Source: Dorea sp. (GTDB taxonomy: Bacteria > Bacillota_A > Clostridia > Lachnospirales > Lachnospiraceae). Taken from it: 64,000 bases of DNA. A program made the position numbers and the translations under genes. Positions within the stretch are counted from its first letter, which is position 1. Each line of letters starts with the position of its first letter. Positions 17,190-25,951 of this stretch are shown piece by piece. Below the pieces are notes generated by a model. That model worked only from the letters and a program-made list of their open reading frames with translations, did no database searches and had not been told where the DNA came from. The stretch is taken from positions 5,052-69,051 of the forward strand of contig JAEDLC010000001.1 of assembly GCA_016295505.1 (NCBI GenBank). Reading direction: 5' to 3'.

Positions 17190-18558
17190 GGTGACATATA
17201 TCTTTGTAGCGTTATTCCTGGTGCTGATGGGATATATTACCTATTTTCAGGTGGAGAAAAGTGCTGACATTATCCGAAGTCCGTATAATGCAAGACAGGA
17301 CTCGAATGCAGACCGGGTAGCACGGGGAAAAATCGTTGATAAAAACGGGAACATTCTGGCCCAGACCAGCGTGGCTGAAGATGGTTCAGAGATCAGGGAA
17401 TATCCATTTGGCAATATGTTTGCTCATGTTGTAGGATACAGCACGCATGGAAAATCCGGGATTGAATCTGTTGCAAATTATGATCTTCTGACATCCAATG
17501 CATTTTTCCTGGAAAAATTAAAGAATGAGTTTCAGGATCAGAAAAATACGGGAGATACGGTAGTGACAACACTGGATCTGACACTTCAGCAGGCAGCTTA
17601 TAATGCACTTGGCAGCTATAAGGGTGCAGTCGTTGTAATGGATCCGAAGACCGGTAAGATTCTCGCAATGGTATCAAAACCTGATTATGATCCCAATACG
17701 GTCGATGCGAACTGGGACAGCCTGAATACGGATGAAAACAGTGCGCTTCTGAATCGTGCGACGCAGGGGCAGTATGCACCGGGATCGACTTTCAAAGTGG
17801 TCACAGCACTTGAATATATGAGAGAATATCCGGATTATTCTTCTTACACCTATAATTGTACAGGGGCAATCGAACAGGACGGGATTACGATTCACTGTTA
17901 TAACGGAAATGTACATGGACAGCTGAACCTTCAGGACAGTCTTGCATATTCCTGTAACGCTTCATTCTCTAATATCGGACTGTTATTGGATTCGGATTCC
18001 TTCAAAAAAACAGCGAAGGAAGTTCTGTTTGACTCCAAGCTTCCATGTGATCTGTCTTATAGTAAGAGCAGTTTTACGCTGGATTCATCTGCAGGAAACG
18101 GGACAAAGATGATGACTGCCATGGGACAGGGGGAGACACAGGTGAGTCCGTATCATATGGCACTGATTACATCCGCAATCGCCAATGGCGGAACATTGAT
18201 GAAACCATATCTGATCGACAAAGTAACCAATTATTCCGGAACGACCGTAAAAGAAACGGAACCGGAAGAGTACAGGCAGTTAATGACGACAGAAGAAGCA
18301 GCGCAGTTGAAAGAGTATATGAAGAGTGTTGTGGATTATGGAACTGCATCCGTGCTTGCGGGTCAGAGCTATACAGCGGCAGGTAAGACGGGAACTGCTG
18401 AGTACAGTTCTGACAAGGAAAAAGACCATTCATGGTTCATCGGAATGAGCAATGTAGAGAATCCGGAGCTTGTAGTTAGCATCATCATTGAATCCTCCGA
18501 TGGAACTGCGAAGGCTGTGAATATTGCAAAACAGATTTTTGATGCATATTATTATTAA
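17026..18558 (+). CDS. Class B-type penicillin-binding protein (transpeptidase)
   Basis: Membrane-anchored transpeptidase, the expected partner of the SEDS protein upstream. A highly basic cytoplasmic N-tail (residues 1-54) precedes one helix (about 55-74), then a linker NARQDSNADRVARGKIVD and the transpeptidase domain with SxxK in GSTFKVV (near 254-257), SxN in SCNAS (near 308) and KTG in AGKTGTAEY (near 453). The TTG start has GAGGA 8 nt upstream; an ATG at 17104 (residue 27) is an alternative. Either way it overlaps the preceding gene, by 164 or 86 nt. Confidence 0.9.
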   Translation: MKERKKKGYEQREADKRRKRKEEVEAMPRRERKEARRQDKKKARAKRERNKEFARVTYIFVALFLVLMGYITYFQVEKSADIIRSPYNARQDSNADRVARGKIVDKNGNILAQTSVAEDGSEIREYPFGNMFAHVVGYSTHGKSGIESVANYDLLTSNAFFLEKLKNEFQDQKNTGDTVVTTLDLTLQQAAYNALGSYKGAVVVMDPKTGKILAMVSKPDYDPNTVDANWDSLNTDENSALLNRATQGQYAPGSTFKVVTALEYMREYPDYSSYTYNCTGAIEQDGITIHCYNGNVHGQLNLQDSLAYSCNASFSNIGLLLDSDSFKKTAKEVLFDSKLPCDLSYSKSSFTLDSSAGNGTKMMTAMGQGETQVSPYHMALITSAIANGGTLMKPYLIDKVTNYSGTTVKETEPEEYRQLMTTEEAAQLKEYMKSVVDYGTASVLAGQSYTAAGKTGTAEYSSDKEKDHSWFIGMSNVENPELVVSIIIESSDGTAKAVNIAKQIFDAYYY

Positions 18559-18623
18559 TCTGATACCGACTGAAAATCTGAAAAACGGGTATGCTATAAG
18601 AGACACAAAAAGGAGCGGAAAAG

Positions 18624-18947
18624 ATGAGATATTACAGACATCTGTATCTGATGGAAGGACTGGAAAAAAAGAAAGAGAAGATCATCCGTAAGCTGGAAGA
18701 AGATAAATTTCAGCCCAATATCCATATTATCACACTGGCGCAGAATGAAGCAAATCATCTGGAGATCTATAATTCAATCGTATTATTGCAGCCCAGCTTC
18801 CCTAAAGATGATTTTCTGGTGGTTGGAATAGCAAAAGGATATGATGACGCTGTAGAATTAGTGGAACTTATTACACAGGAAGTGTATAATGAGACCAGAG
18901 GAGCGGATATCCGGGCCTATATATTAAAAAAAGAACAGGAAGAATAA
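18624..18947 (+). CDS. Conserved-looking hypothetical protein
   Basis: 107 residues, no signal peptide or membrane segment. The N-terminus is basic and helical (MEGLEKKKEKIIRKLEE), and the rest alternates strands and helices (NIHIITLAQNEANHLEIYNS, DDFLVVGIAKGYDDAVELVELITQEVY), suggesting a small alpha/beta cytoplasmic protein. I do not recognise the family. AGGAGCGG precedes the ATG. The next gene starts one base after its stop, so it is cotranscribed with the DUF2953 and ytfJ genes, which hints at a sporulation or envelope setting only by association. Confidence 0.75.
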   Translation: MRYYRHLYLMEGLEKKKEKIIRKLEEDKFQPNIHIITLAQNEANHLEIYNSIVLLQPSFPKDDFLVVGIAKGYDDAVELVELITQEVYNETRGADIRAYILKKEQEE

Positions 18948-18948
18948 G

Positions 18949-19932
18949 ATGCTACATATTCTATTATTAATCTTAAAAATCATAGGGATTATAATTGCGG
19001 TAGTACTGGGGATACTGGTATTACTGGTTTGTATTGTTCTTTTTGTACCGGTCCGATATCGTGCTGATGCCTCATGTGAAGGCAATCCGGATACCATCAG
19101 GGCTGCCGGAAAGGTGACATGGCTTTTGCATCTGATAAGAGCGGATGTTTCTTACAGTGAGAAAAAGCTGAACTGGCGGATCAGGATCGCCTGGAAGGTG
19201 TTAAAAAATGAACAGGAGGATTCCGTGACCATTGAAGAAGAGGTGGAAGAGGATGAAGAAGAGCTGGCAAAAGAACTTGCAGAAAAAATTGAAAAAGAAA
19301 TGGAAACAGATCAAAAGAGTCTGGAAGAAAAAAAAGAAGAGCCTGCGGAAGAAAAACGGCTGGAAAAAGATGACGGATGTAACAAAAGCATTCCGCAAAA
19401 AGCTGAAGAAAAATCCGGATTATCTGAAAGAATTGAAAGAAAAGGCCGCACTTCTGATCCGAAAAAGAAAACGTTGATTCAGAGACTGAGAGATAAGATT
19501 AAAGGGATATTCCGGAAGATCAAATGTACAATTCAAAAGATCTGTGATAAAATGAAGCTATTATCAGAGAAAAAGAATAAGATTACAGAGGCTCTGACGG
19601 ATGAAGTACATCGGAAGGCATTTCGAAAAGTAAAAAAAGAAGCTTTTAAACTTCTGAGAAGATGGAAACCGAAACGGGTACATGCAGATATTCATTATGG
19701 ATTTGAGGATCCATGTATGACCGGACAGGCGTTGGCTGCTTTGAGTGTCATCTATCCTTTTATCGGTGATCACCTGCATGTGCAGCCGGATTTTGAACAG
19801 AAGATTCTGGAAGGTTCTGCAGAGGTAAGCGGCGGTATCAGACTGATTTCTGCAGTATGTCTTCTCTGGAATCTGTTATGGTGTAAGGAAGTCCGGAAAA
19901 CCTATCATGATATCAGGAATTTTGAATTATAA
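18949..19932 (+). CDS. DUF2953 domain protein
   Basis: 327 residues. A long N-terminal membrane helix (about 3-31) and a short domain (VPVRYRADASCEG, KVTWLLHLIRADVSY) are followed by about 130 residues dominated by Glu and Lys, probably disordered or coiled coil. A conserved C-terminal part has IHYGFEDPCMTGQALAALSVIYPF. DUF2953 proteins usually stand beside ytfJ/gerW in spore formers, as here. Function unknown; a forespore membrane role is inferred from that pairing. Confidence 0.85.
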   Translation: MLHILLLILKIIGIIIAVVLGILVLLVCIVLFVPVRYRADASCEGNPDTIRAAGKVTWLLHLIRADVSYSEKKLNWRIRIAWKVLKNEQEDSVTIEEEVEEDEEELAKELAEKIEKEMETDQKSLEEKKEEPAEEKRLEKDDGCNKSIPQKAEEKSGLSERIERKGRTSDPKKKTLIQRLRDKIKGIFRKIKCTIQKICDKMKLLSEKKNKITEALTDEVHRKAFRKVKKEAFKLLRRWKPKRVHADIHYGFEDPCMTGQALAALSVIYPFIGDHLHVQPDFEQKILEGSAEVSGGIRLISAVCLLWNLLWCKEVRKTYHDIRNFEL

Positions 19933-19953
19933 GATAAAACAGGAGGAAAGAAT

Positions 19954-20346
19954 ATGGCAGACAATAATTTTAAGGGAACAGTAGAAGCTCTGTTTCATGG
20001 AATGGATGGGGTAGTATCTACGAAAACGGTAGTCGGAGATGCAATTCATATTGAGGATACGATCATTCTTCCGCTGGTAGATGTGTCGTTTGCAGTTGGA
20101 GCAGGGGCGTATAGTGAAGACAAAAAGGAAAAAGGAGCCGGAGGAATTGGCGGAAAGATGACGCCAAGTGCAGTTCTTGTGATTCAGAACGGTCATACCA
20201 GACTTGTTAATATCAAGAATCAGGATACCATGACCAAGATTCTTGATATGATACCGGATGTTATGGATCGGTTTACTTCCAAAAAGGAAGATAAGATGAC
20301 AGAAGAGGATGTGAACAGTATCCTGGATGAGGCTTCCGGGGAATAA
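19954..20346 (+). CDS. ytfJ: GerW/YtfJ family sporulation protein
   Basis: 130 residues with the family core GDAIHIEDTIILPLVDVSFAVGAGAY followed by a Gly-rich loop and GGKMTPSAVLVIQNGHTRLVNI. In Bacillus, YtfJ (GerW) is a spore protein needed for proper germination. AGGAGG lies just upstream, and it follows the DUF2953 gene by 21 nt, the conserved clostridial pair. Confidence 0.92.
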   Translation: MADNNFKGTVEALFHGMDGVVSTKTVVGDAIHIEDTIILPLVDVSFAVGAGAYSEDKKEKGAGGIGGKMTPSAVLVIQNGHTRLVNIKNQDTMTKILDMIPDVMDRFTSKKEDKMTEEDVNSILDEASGE

Positions 20347-20394
20347 TAGCGTACTGCAGTGCATAAGATAGAGAAAAAGGCAGGAGTGGCATGC

Positions 20395-20532
20395 GTGAAG
20401 CGGGTAGTCGGATTTGCCTTATTCTGGGTGGCAGTCGGAATTATACTGACATTTGTTCTGCCCAATACATTTTTGGAAGTCTTATGCATTGTGTTTTGTG
20501 TGGCCGCAGGGTATTGTCTGTTCTGCGGTTAA
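20395..20532 (+). CDS. Small hydrophobic protein, 45 residues
   Basis: A short frame starting at GTG 20395 behind AGGAG at 20382-20386. It encodes MKRVVGFALFWVAVGIIL followed by a second hydrophobic run and a Cys-containing end, that is, two short membrane helices with a basic N-terminus. The sense frame is strongly hydrophobic throughout and well spaced from its ribosome site, which favours a real gene. It lies 48 nt after ytfJ and is probably cotranscribed. Function unknown. Confidence 0.6.
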   Translation: MKRVVGFALFWVAVGIILTFVLPNTFLEVLCIVFCVAAGYCLFCG

Positions 20533-20570
20533 AAAAGTAGTTGGGTTTCTATAAAAATATGAAATAATAC

Positions 20571-20599
20571 TTGCAATTCGTGAATTGTTCTGTTAAAAT
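20571..20599 (+). promoter_or_regulatory. Promoter for rpmB
   Basis: TTGCAA, 17-bp spacer, TAAAAT with TG at the extended -10 position; leaves a leader of about 50 nt before rpmB. Confidence 0.75.
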
Positions 20600-20655
20600 A
20601 ACTATTGTTGCGAGTTCGTATTAAGAACTTATTATGAGCGTTAGGAGGTGCAGTC

Positions 20656-20844
20656 ATGGCAAAATGTGCTATTTGTGAAAAGGGTGCTCACTTTGGAAAT
20701 AATGTAAGCCACTCTAATAGAAAAACACCAAAGATGTGGAAATCTAATGTAAAGTCTGTTCGTGTTAAAACAGAAAACGGAGCTACAAAGAAGATGTATG
20801 TTTGTACTTCTTGTTTAAAATCAGGAAAAGTTGAGCGTGCATAG
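20656..20844 (+). CDS. rpmB: 50S ribosomal protein L28
   Basis: 62 residues beginning MAKCAICEKGAHFGNNVSHSN, with RKTPKMWKSNVKSVRV and a second CxxC-like pair near the end (VCTSCLKSGKV), the zinc-ribbon form of L28. Ribosome site TAGGAGGTG. Own promoter and terminator. As in Bacillus it neighbours yloU-yloV-recG. Confidence 0.97.
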   Translation: MAKCAICEKGAHFGNNVSHSNRKTPKMWKSNVKSVRVKTENGATKKMYVCTSCLKSGKVERA

Positions 20845-20855
20845 GAGAAATTAAA

Positions 20856-20887
20856 ACTCAGATTTCGCTATGGAATCTGGGTTTTTT
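20856..20887 (+). terminator. Rho-independent terminator after rpmB
   Basis: Nine-pair stem (actcagatt / aatctgggt, one GU), 9-nt loop, then six Ts. Confidence 0.8.
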
Positions 20888-20920
20888 ATTGCCCTTACGA
20901 ACCGATCCACGGTTTTCGTG

Positions 20921-20949
20921 TTGTAATATAAAGAAAAGCAGAGTATAAT
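20921..20949 (+). promoter_or_regulatory. Promoter for yloU-yloV
   Basis: TTGTAA, 17-bp spacer, TATAAT, about 50 nt before the yloU ATG. Confidence 0.7.
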
Positions 20950-21000
20950 ATTCTTATTATTATGTCTGTATGAGATAGATTAGAATCGGAGGTTGAAGAT

Positions 21001-21360
21001 ATGAAAGGATGTATGAGTACAGATCTGGGAATCGTAACGATTGATCCGGAAGTGATTGCAAAATATGCAGGAACCGTAGCTGTTGAATGTTTTGGTATTG
21101 TGGGTATGGCTGCTGTGAATATGAAAGACGGGCTTGTTCATCTGCTTAAGAAGGAAAGCCTTACAAGAGGGATTCAGGTAAACATTGATGAGGAAAATCA
21201 TATCAGTCTTAACTTCCATATTATTGTGGCGTATGGTGTAAGTATTTCTGCTGTTACTGAGAATCTGATCAGTGATGTAAAATACAGAGTTGAAGAATTC
21301 TCCGGAATGCCGGTTGATAAGATTAATGTCTATATTGAAGGCGTCAGAGTCATCGATTAG
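21001..21360 (+). CDS. yloU: Asp23/Gls24 family envelope stress protein YloU
   Basis: 119 residues with the Asp23 fold: DLGIVTIDPEVIAKYAGTVAVECFGIVGMA at the N-terminus and VSISAVTENLISDVKYRVEEFSGMPVDKINVYIEGVRV at the C-terminus. Homologues are membrane-associated envelope homeostasis proteins. GGAGG is 8 nt before the ATG. It precedes yloV, the standard Firmicutes pair. Confidence 0.93.
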   Translation: MKGCMSTDLGIVTIDPEVIAKYAGTVAVECFGIVGMAAVNMKDGLVHLLKKESLTRGIQVNIDEENHISLNFHIIVAYGVSISAVTENLISDVKYRVEEFSGMPVDKINVYIEGVRVID

Positions 21361-21387
21361 TATTTAGGTTAAGGAGGAACAAAGGAA

Positions 21388-23061
21388 GTGGCTACGAAAA
21401 CAATAAATGTGGACATGCTTGCAAAGATGTTTTTAGCAGGTGCCCAGAATATTGAAGCTAAGAAAGAATATATTAACGAATTAAACGTGTTTCCGGTACC
21501 GGATGGAGATACCGGAACCAATATGTCTCTTACGATTATGGCTGCCGCAAAAGAGGTAACAGCTCTTGAACGTCCGGATATGAAAGATCTTGCCAAAGCG
21601 ATCTCCTCAGGATCTTTGCGCGGAGCAAGAGGTAATTCCGGTGTTATATTGTCACAACTTTTGAGAGGATTTACAAAATCCATCCGTGAAGAAAACGAAA
21701 TCGATGTACTTGGGTTTTCTGCAGCATGTTCCAGAGCAAGAGATACTGCATACAAAGCAGTTATGAAGCCGAAAGAGGGAACGATTCTTACCGTTGCAAG
21801 CGGAATCGCAGAAAAGGCCGCTGAGATGGCAAATGAGACGGATGATCTGGAAGTCTTTTTCCCGGCAGTGTTGGAATATGCAGAAGAAGTACTTGCAAAG
21901 ACTCCGGAGATGCTGCCGGTCCTGAAGGAAGCAGGAGTGGTAGATTCCGGCGGACAGGGACTTCTTGAAGTCCTTAAGGGTGCATATGATGCGTTCCAGG
22001 GAAAAGAAGTTGATTACAGTGCAATAAAACCGAGTGCGGGTGCGACCGTCACAAAAGTAAATGCAGAGGATACTGCAGATATTAAGTTTGGTTACTGTAC
22101 AGAATTTATCATTTTGACAGAAAAAGAATTTACCGAAGAGGATGAGCGTGATTTTAAAGGATATTTAAGTTCCATCGGTGATTCTATCGTATGTGTGGCA
22201 GATGATGATGTTGTAAAGATACATGTTCATACGAATGATCCGGGACTTGCAATCCAGAGAGCGTTGACTTATGGACAGCTGTCACGTATGAAGATTGATA
22301 ATATGCGTGAAGAGCATCAGGAGAAGCTGATTCGTGATGCGGAAAAGCTGTCAGCTCAGCAGGCACAGGAGGATGCAAAAAAGAAAGAAGAAGAGCCAAG
22401 AAAACCAATGGGATTCATTGCTGTATCCATAGGAGAAGGATTGAATGATATCTTCAGAGAACTGGGTGCAGACTATATTATTGAAGGCGGACAGACGATG
22501 AATCCAAGTACTGAGGACATGCTCAATGCGATTGATCAGGTGAACGCTGACACGATATTTATCCTTCCGAATAACAAGAATATCGTTCTTGCTGCTAACC
22601 AGGCAAAAGCGCTGGTAGAAGACAAAGAGATCGTAGTGATTCCTACAAAAACTGTACCGCAGGGAATTACTGCAATTATCAATTTTATGCCGGACGCAGA
22701 TGCTTCAGCAAATGAAGAGACGATGCTGGAAGAGATTAAGAATGTAAAGACCGGGCAGGTGACGTATGCAGTCAGAGACACGCATATCGATGATAAAGAG
22801 ATCCATGAAGGTGATATCATGGGTATTGGAGATCACGGAATCCTGTCTGTAGGAAAAGATATTGAGGCGACAACAAAGGATATGCTTGCACAGCTGGTTG
22901 ATGATGATTCAGAACTGATCAGCCTGTATTACGGAGAGGATGTAACAGAGGAAGATGCTGAGAGGTTTACCGGCGAGATTGAAGCATTATATCCGGATGT
23001 TGATATTGATGTGCATTCCGGTGGACAGCCGATCTACTATTATGTTCTTGCTGTAGAATAA
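21388..23061 (+). CDS. yloV: DAK2 domain fatty acid kinase-like protein (YloV/FakA family)
   Basis: 557 residues. The N-terminal DAK2 nucleotide domain has the metal-binding aspartates in FPVPDGDTGTNM (about 36-47) and GARGNSGVILSQLLRGF. A middle domain follows (FGYCTEFII, VKIHVHTNDPG), then a C-terminal FakB-like-contact domain with GGQTMNPSTEDML. In Staphylococcus FakA phosphorylates fatty acids bound to FakB for phospholipid synthesis; no fakB is in this window. GTG start behind AAGGAGG. Confidence 0.92.
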   Translation: MATKTINVDMLAKMFLAGAQNIEAKKEYINELNVFPVPDGDTGTNMSLTIMAAAKEVTALERPDMKDLAKAISSGSLRGARGNSGVILSQLLRGFTKSIREENEIDVLGFSAACSRARDTAYKAVMKPKEGTILTVASGIAEKAAEMANETDDLEVFFPAVLEYAEEVLAKTPEMLPVLKEAGVVDSGGQGLLEVLKGAYDAFQGKEVDYSAIKPSAGATVTKVNAEDTADIKFGYCTEFIILTEKEFTEEDERDFKGYLSSIGDSIVCVADDDVVKIHVHTNDPGLAIQRALTYGQLSRMKIDNMREEHQEKLIRDAEKLSAQQAQEDAKKKEEEPRKPMGFIAVSIGEGLNDIFRELGADYIIEGGQTMNPSTEDMLNAIDQVNADTIFILPNNKNIVLAANQAKALVEDKEIVVIPTKTVPQGITAIINFMPDADASANEETMLEEIKNVKTGQVTYAVRDTHIDDKEIHEGDIMGIGDHGILSVGKDIEATTKDMLAQLVDDDSELISLYYGEDVTEEDAERFTGEIEALYPDVDIDVHSGGQPIYYYVLAVE

Positions 23062-23091
23062 TTATAAAATGATGTAGTATAACAGAAGATG

Positions 23092-23143
23092 ACCAGCTCT
23101 GAGAGATTTCCGGGATATTCCGGAAGAATCGGAGTCTGGTTTT
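23092..23143 (+). terminator. Probable terminator between yloV and recG
   Basis: Nested hairpin: outer accag / ctggt, then ctctga / tcggag across a one-base bulge, inner ttccgg / ccggaa, followed by TTT and a further T-run. Confidence 0.5.
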
Positions 23144-23171
23144 CTGTATTTTTGGATATATCGGAGATAAT

Positions 23172-25202
23172 ATGATTGAAAAAACGGATATTGGGGAATT
23201 AAAAGGAATAGGAGAAAAGACAAAAAAGCTTTTTCAGAAGATTCACATAGAGACAGTAGGGGATCTGATTCATTATTATCCAAGAGGTTATGACGTATAC
23301 GAGAAGGCTGTTCCGATCAGCGAACTGGAAGAAGAAAAGACACAGACAGTAACCGGTGCCATATATGGACGGGTACAGGTGTCGGGAAACCGTAGTATGC
23401 AGATCACGACGATCCATGTAAAAGACATTACCGGTACACTGAAAGTCGTCTGGTTCCGAATGCCATTTCTCAGAAACACTCTCTCGGGCGGAGGAACGAT
23501 TACTCTGCGGGGCAGAGTAGTGAATAAAAAAGGGAATCTGGTGATGGAACATCCGGAGCTCTTTTATCCGGCTGATAAATATGCAGAGAAGCTTGATACC
23601 CTGCAGCCAATTTACGGTCTTACATCGGGGCTGACGAATCATACAGTGATGAAGGCCATGAAACAGGCTCTGGACGGCCTGGATCTGACCAGAGATATCC
23701 TTCCGCAGGAGTTGCGAATAAAGTATGGTCTTGCGGAATATAATTACGCGATACGTGGGATTCATTTTCCGGAAGACAAGGAAGTATTTTACCATGCCAG
23801 AGAACGATTGGTGTTTGAGGAATTTCTGGAATTTATCCTGTCTCTTCGAAAACTGAAAGAAAAAAATGAAAAGCTTGCTAATGAATATGTGATCAAGCCG
23901 CAGCCTGAAGTTGACCTGCTGATACAGAATCTTCCGTATGAGTTGACGGGGGCTCAGAAAAAGGTCTGGAAAGAGATATCCTCTGACATGGCATCGGATA
24001 CGGTTATGTCCAGGCTTGTACAGGGAGATGTAGGATCAGGTAAGACGATCGTGGCAGTACTGGCGCTCCTTACGGTTGCGTTGAACGGATATCAGGGAGC
24101 GATGATGGCACCGACAGAAGTTCTGGCAAGGCAACATTATGAATCGATTACCAGAATGTTTGAAACTTATCATATCCCTGTAAAAGTTGTATTATTAACA
24201 GGCTCTATGACTGCAAAGGAAAAGAGAAAAGCATATGACAGGATTGAATGTGGACTTGCCAGAATTATAATCGGAACACATGCGCTGATCCAGGGGGCAG
24301 TAAATTACGATAACCTTGCGCTTGTAGTCACGGATGAGCAGCACAGGTTTGGAGTCAAGCAGAGAGAAACGTTTGCCAGAAAAGGTGGGGAGCCACATGT
24401 TCTGGTTATGAGTGCAACTCCGATACCGCGTACACTGGCAATCATCCTGTATGGAGACCTTGATATCTCGGTGATGGACGAACTGCCGGCAAACCGCCTT
24501 CCAATCAAAAATTGCGTGGTAGATACGGGATACCGGAAGACAGCATATGCATTTATGAAAAAGCAGATTGCAGAGGGCAGACAATGTTATATTATCTGTC
24601 CGATGGTGGAAGAAAGCGAAAATCTTGAAGCGGAAAATGTAATCGATTATACGCAGAGACTGCAGCAGGAGATGGGAGATACAGTCAGAGTATCTTATCT
24701 GCATGGAAAAATGAAGCAGGCAGAAAAAGATGATATCATGGAACGTTTTGGGAAAAATGAAATACAGATTCTGGTGTCTACAACGGTAATTGAGGTTGGA
24801 ATTGATGTACCGAATGCGACTGTCATGATGATTGAAAATGCAGAAAGATTCGGTCTGGCACAACTTCATCAGCTGCGGGGACGTGTTGGAAGAGGAAAAT
24901 ACCAGTCTTATTGTATCTTCATGAGTGCGTCCAAATCAAAAGAGACAAAAGAAAGACTGGATATTCTGAATCATTCCAATGATGGATTTAAAATTGCAAG
25001 TGAAGATCTGCGCCTTCGGGGACCGGGTGATCTGTTCGGAATCCGTCAGAGCGGACTTATGAACTTCAGGATCGGTGATGTGTATCAGGATGCAAGAATT
25101 CTTCAGATGGCCAGTGAAGCAGCGGAAGAGATCGAAAAAACGGATCAGGAATGGCTGAAAAATCTGCCAGATTATGAAAACACTTCTAGTGTAATAATCT
25201 GA
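23172..25202 (+). CDS. recG: ATP-dependent DNA helicase RecG
   Basis: Monomeric helicase that reverses stalled forks and processes branched DNA. The N-terminal wedge/OB domain (residues 1-240, GIGEKTKKLFQKIHIETVGDL) precedes superfamily 2 motifs: GDVGSGKT (motif I), TDEQHRFGVKQR (DEXH), MSATPIPRTLA (motif III) and QLRGRVGRG (motif VI). 676 residues, full length. It closes the rpmB-yloU-yloV-recG neighbourhood conserved in Firmicutes. Confidence 0.97.
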   Translation: MIEKTDIGELKGIGEKTKKLFQKIHIETVGDLIHYYPRGYDVYEKAVPISELEEEKTQTVTGAIYGRVQVSGNRSMQITTIHVKDITGTLKVVWFRMPFLRNTLSGGGTITLRGRVVNKKGNLVMEHPELFYPADKYAEKLDTLQPIYGLTSGLTNHTVMKAMKQALDGLDLTRDILPQELRIKYGLAEYNYAIRGIHFPEDKEVFYHARERLVFEEFLEFILSLRKLKEKNEKLANEYVIKPQPEVDLLIQNLPYELTGAQKKVWKEISSDMASDTVMSRLVQGDVGSGKTIVAVLALLTVALNGYQGAMMAPTEVLARQHYESITRMFETYHIPVKVVLLTGSMTAKEKRKAYDRIECGLARIIIGTHALIQGAVNYDNLALVVTDEQHRFGVKQRETFARKGGEPHVLVMSATPIPRTLAIILYGDLDISVMDELPANRLPIKNCVVDTGYRKTAYAFMKKQIAEGRQCYIICPMVEESENLEAENVIDYTQRLQQEMGDTVRVSYLHGKMKQAEKDDIMERFGKNEIQILVSTTVIEVGIDVPNATVMMIENAERFGLAQLHQLRGRVGRGKYQSYCIFMSASKSKETKERLDILNHSNDGFKIASEDLRLRGPGDLFGIRQSGLMNFRIGDVYQDARILQMASEAAEEIEKTDQEWLKNLPDYENTSSVII

Positions 25203-25263
25203 TTCCTCCATATACTATGGGTGTAACAACAAAGAAAAAGTTACAAGAAGGAGGAGTATAACA

Positions 25264-25470
25264 ATGGCAAATCGTTCATCAAACAGAGCAGCCGTACCTG
25301 AAGCAAAGGGTGCATTAGACAAATTTAAATATGAGGTTGCAAGCGAACTGGGAGTACCGTTATCTGATGGATATAACGGAGACCTGACATCCAGACAGAA
25401 TGGTTCTGTTGGCGGTTATATGGTAAAGAAAATGATCGAACAGCAGGAAAAACAGATGGCTGGTAAATAA
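25264..25470 (+). CDS. Alpha/beta-type small acid-soluble spore protein
   Basis: 68 residues: LDKFKYEVASELGVPL and NGDLTSRQNGSVGGYMVKKMIE are the two conserved SASP segments. The protein coats spore DNA in A-like form and is degraded during germination. The GPR cleavage site is recognisable as YEVASE, and its protease is encoded at 61776-62756. AGGAGG precedes the ATG. CATATACTA at 25209-25217 could be part of a sigma-G -10 box, but no convincing -35 is present. Confidence 0.96.
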   Translation: MANRSSNRAAVPEAKGALDKFKYEVASELGVPLSDGYNGDLTSRQNGSVGGYMVKKMIEQQEKQMAGK

Positions 25471-25485
25471 TCAGAAAGAATAATG

Positions 25486-25525
25486 AAATGGGACTATTGC
25501 AGAAGGTGCTGCAACGGTCCCATTT
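25486..25525. terminator. Bidirectional terminator between SASP gene and hicB
   Basis: Nine-bp stem (aaatgggac / gtcccattt) enclosing an inner ttgcag / ctgcaa stem, between convergent genes. It resembles the hairpin at 9288-9330. Confidence 0.75.
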
Positions 25526-25541
25526 TCAGTGTGTATCGGAT

Positions 25542-25820
25542 CTATTCGTCCCACCCTTCGTAGAAACGGATATTTACAGAAATGTTTCTGACGATTTCTC
25601 CTTCTTTCAGGTTCATATCACTGATATCAGAAACATATGGCATCAGAGGTTCCTCTTCTGAGAGCTCCAGTGTAATCCAGTCGCGCATGGCGTCATTGGC
25701 ACTGTCAATAGCATCATCCAGGGTCTCTCCTTCCCCGTAACAACATTCCAGATCAGGAAAGTAACCTTCATATCTGCCATTTTCTGTTTTGTGAAATACT
25801 GCGGGATATATAAATTTCAT
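25542..25820 (-). CDS. hicB: Type II toxin-antitoxin HicB-like protein, solitary
   Basis: 92 residues beginning MKFIYPAVFHKTENGRYEGYFPDLECCYGEGETLDDAIDSANDAM, the HicB partial RNase H-like fold. The C-terminus (IVRNISVNIRFYEGWDE) has no clear DNA-binding domain. AGGAGG precedes the ATG. No hicA toxin of about 60 residues is present on either side, so it is an orphan or belongs to the stand-alone HicB-like proteins whose role is unknown. Confidence 0.85.
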   Translation of the reverse strand: MKFIYPAVFHKTENGRYEGYFPDLECCYGEGETLDDAIDSANDAMRDWITLELSEEEPLMPYVSDISDMNLKEGEIVRNISVNIRFYEGWDE

Positions 25821-25915
25821 AAATGCCTCCTGAATATATTGGTATCCAGTACCATATTATAAGTGCTTTCGGAGCAGAAAACAATAGAAAAATGCGAGAG
25901 GTCTGAAAATAATGC

Positions 25916-25944
25916 TTGCCAAGACGGGGAAAATACGATAGCAT
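25916..25944 (+). promoter_or_regulatory. Promoter for the XRE-cupin regulator gene
   Basis: TTGCCA, 17-bp spacer, TAGCAT; the near-palindrome at 25952-25965 falls at the expected transcription start. Confidence 0.5.
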
Positions 25945-25951
25945 AAAAATA

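Noticed and set aside
25183..25217. Sigma-G promoter for the SASP gene
   Set aside because: CATATACTA is suggestive, but no acceptable -35 lies 17-18 bp upstream, so it is not listed as a feature.
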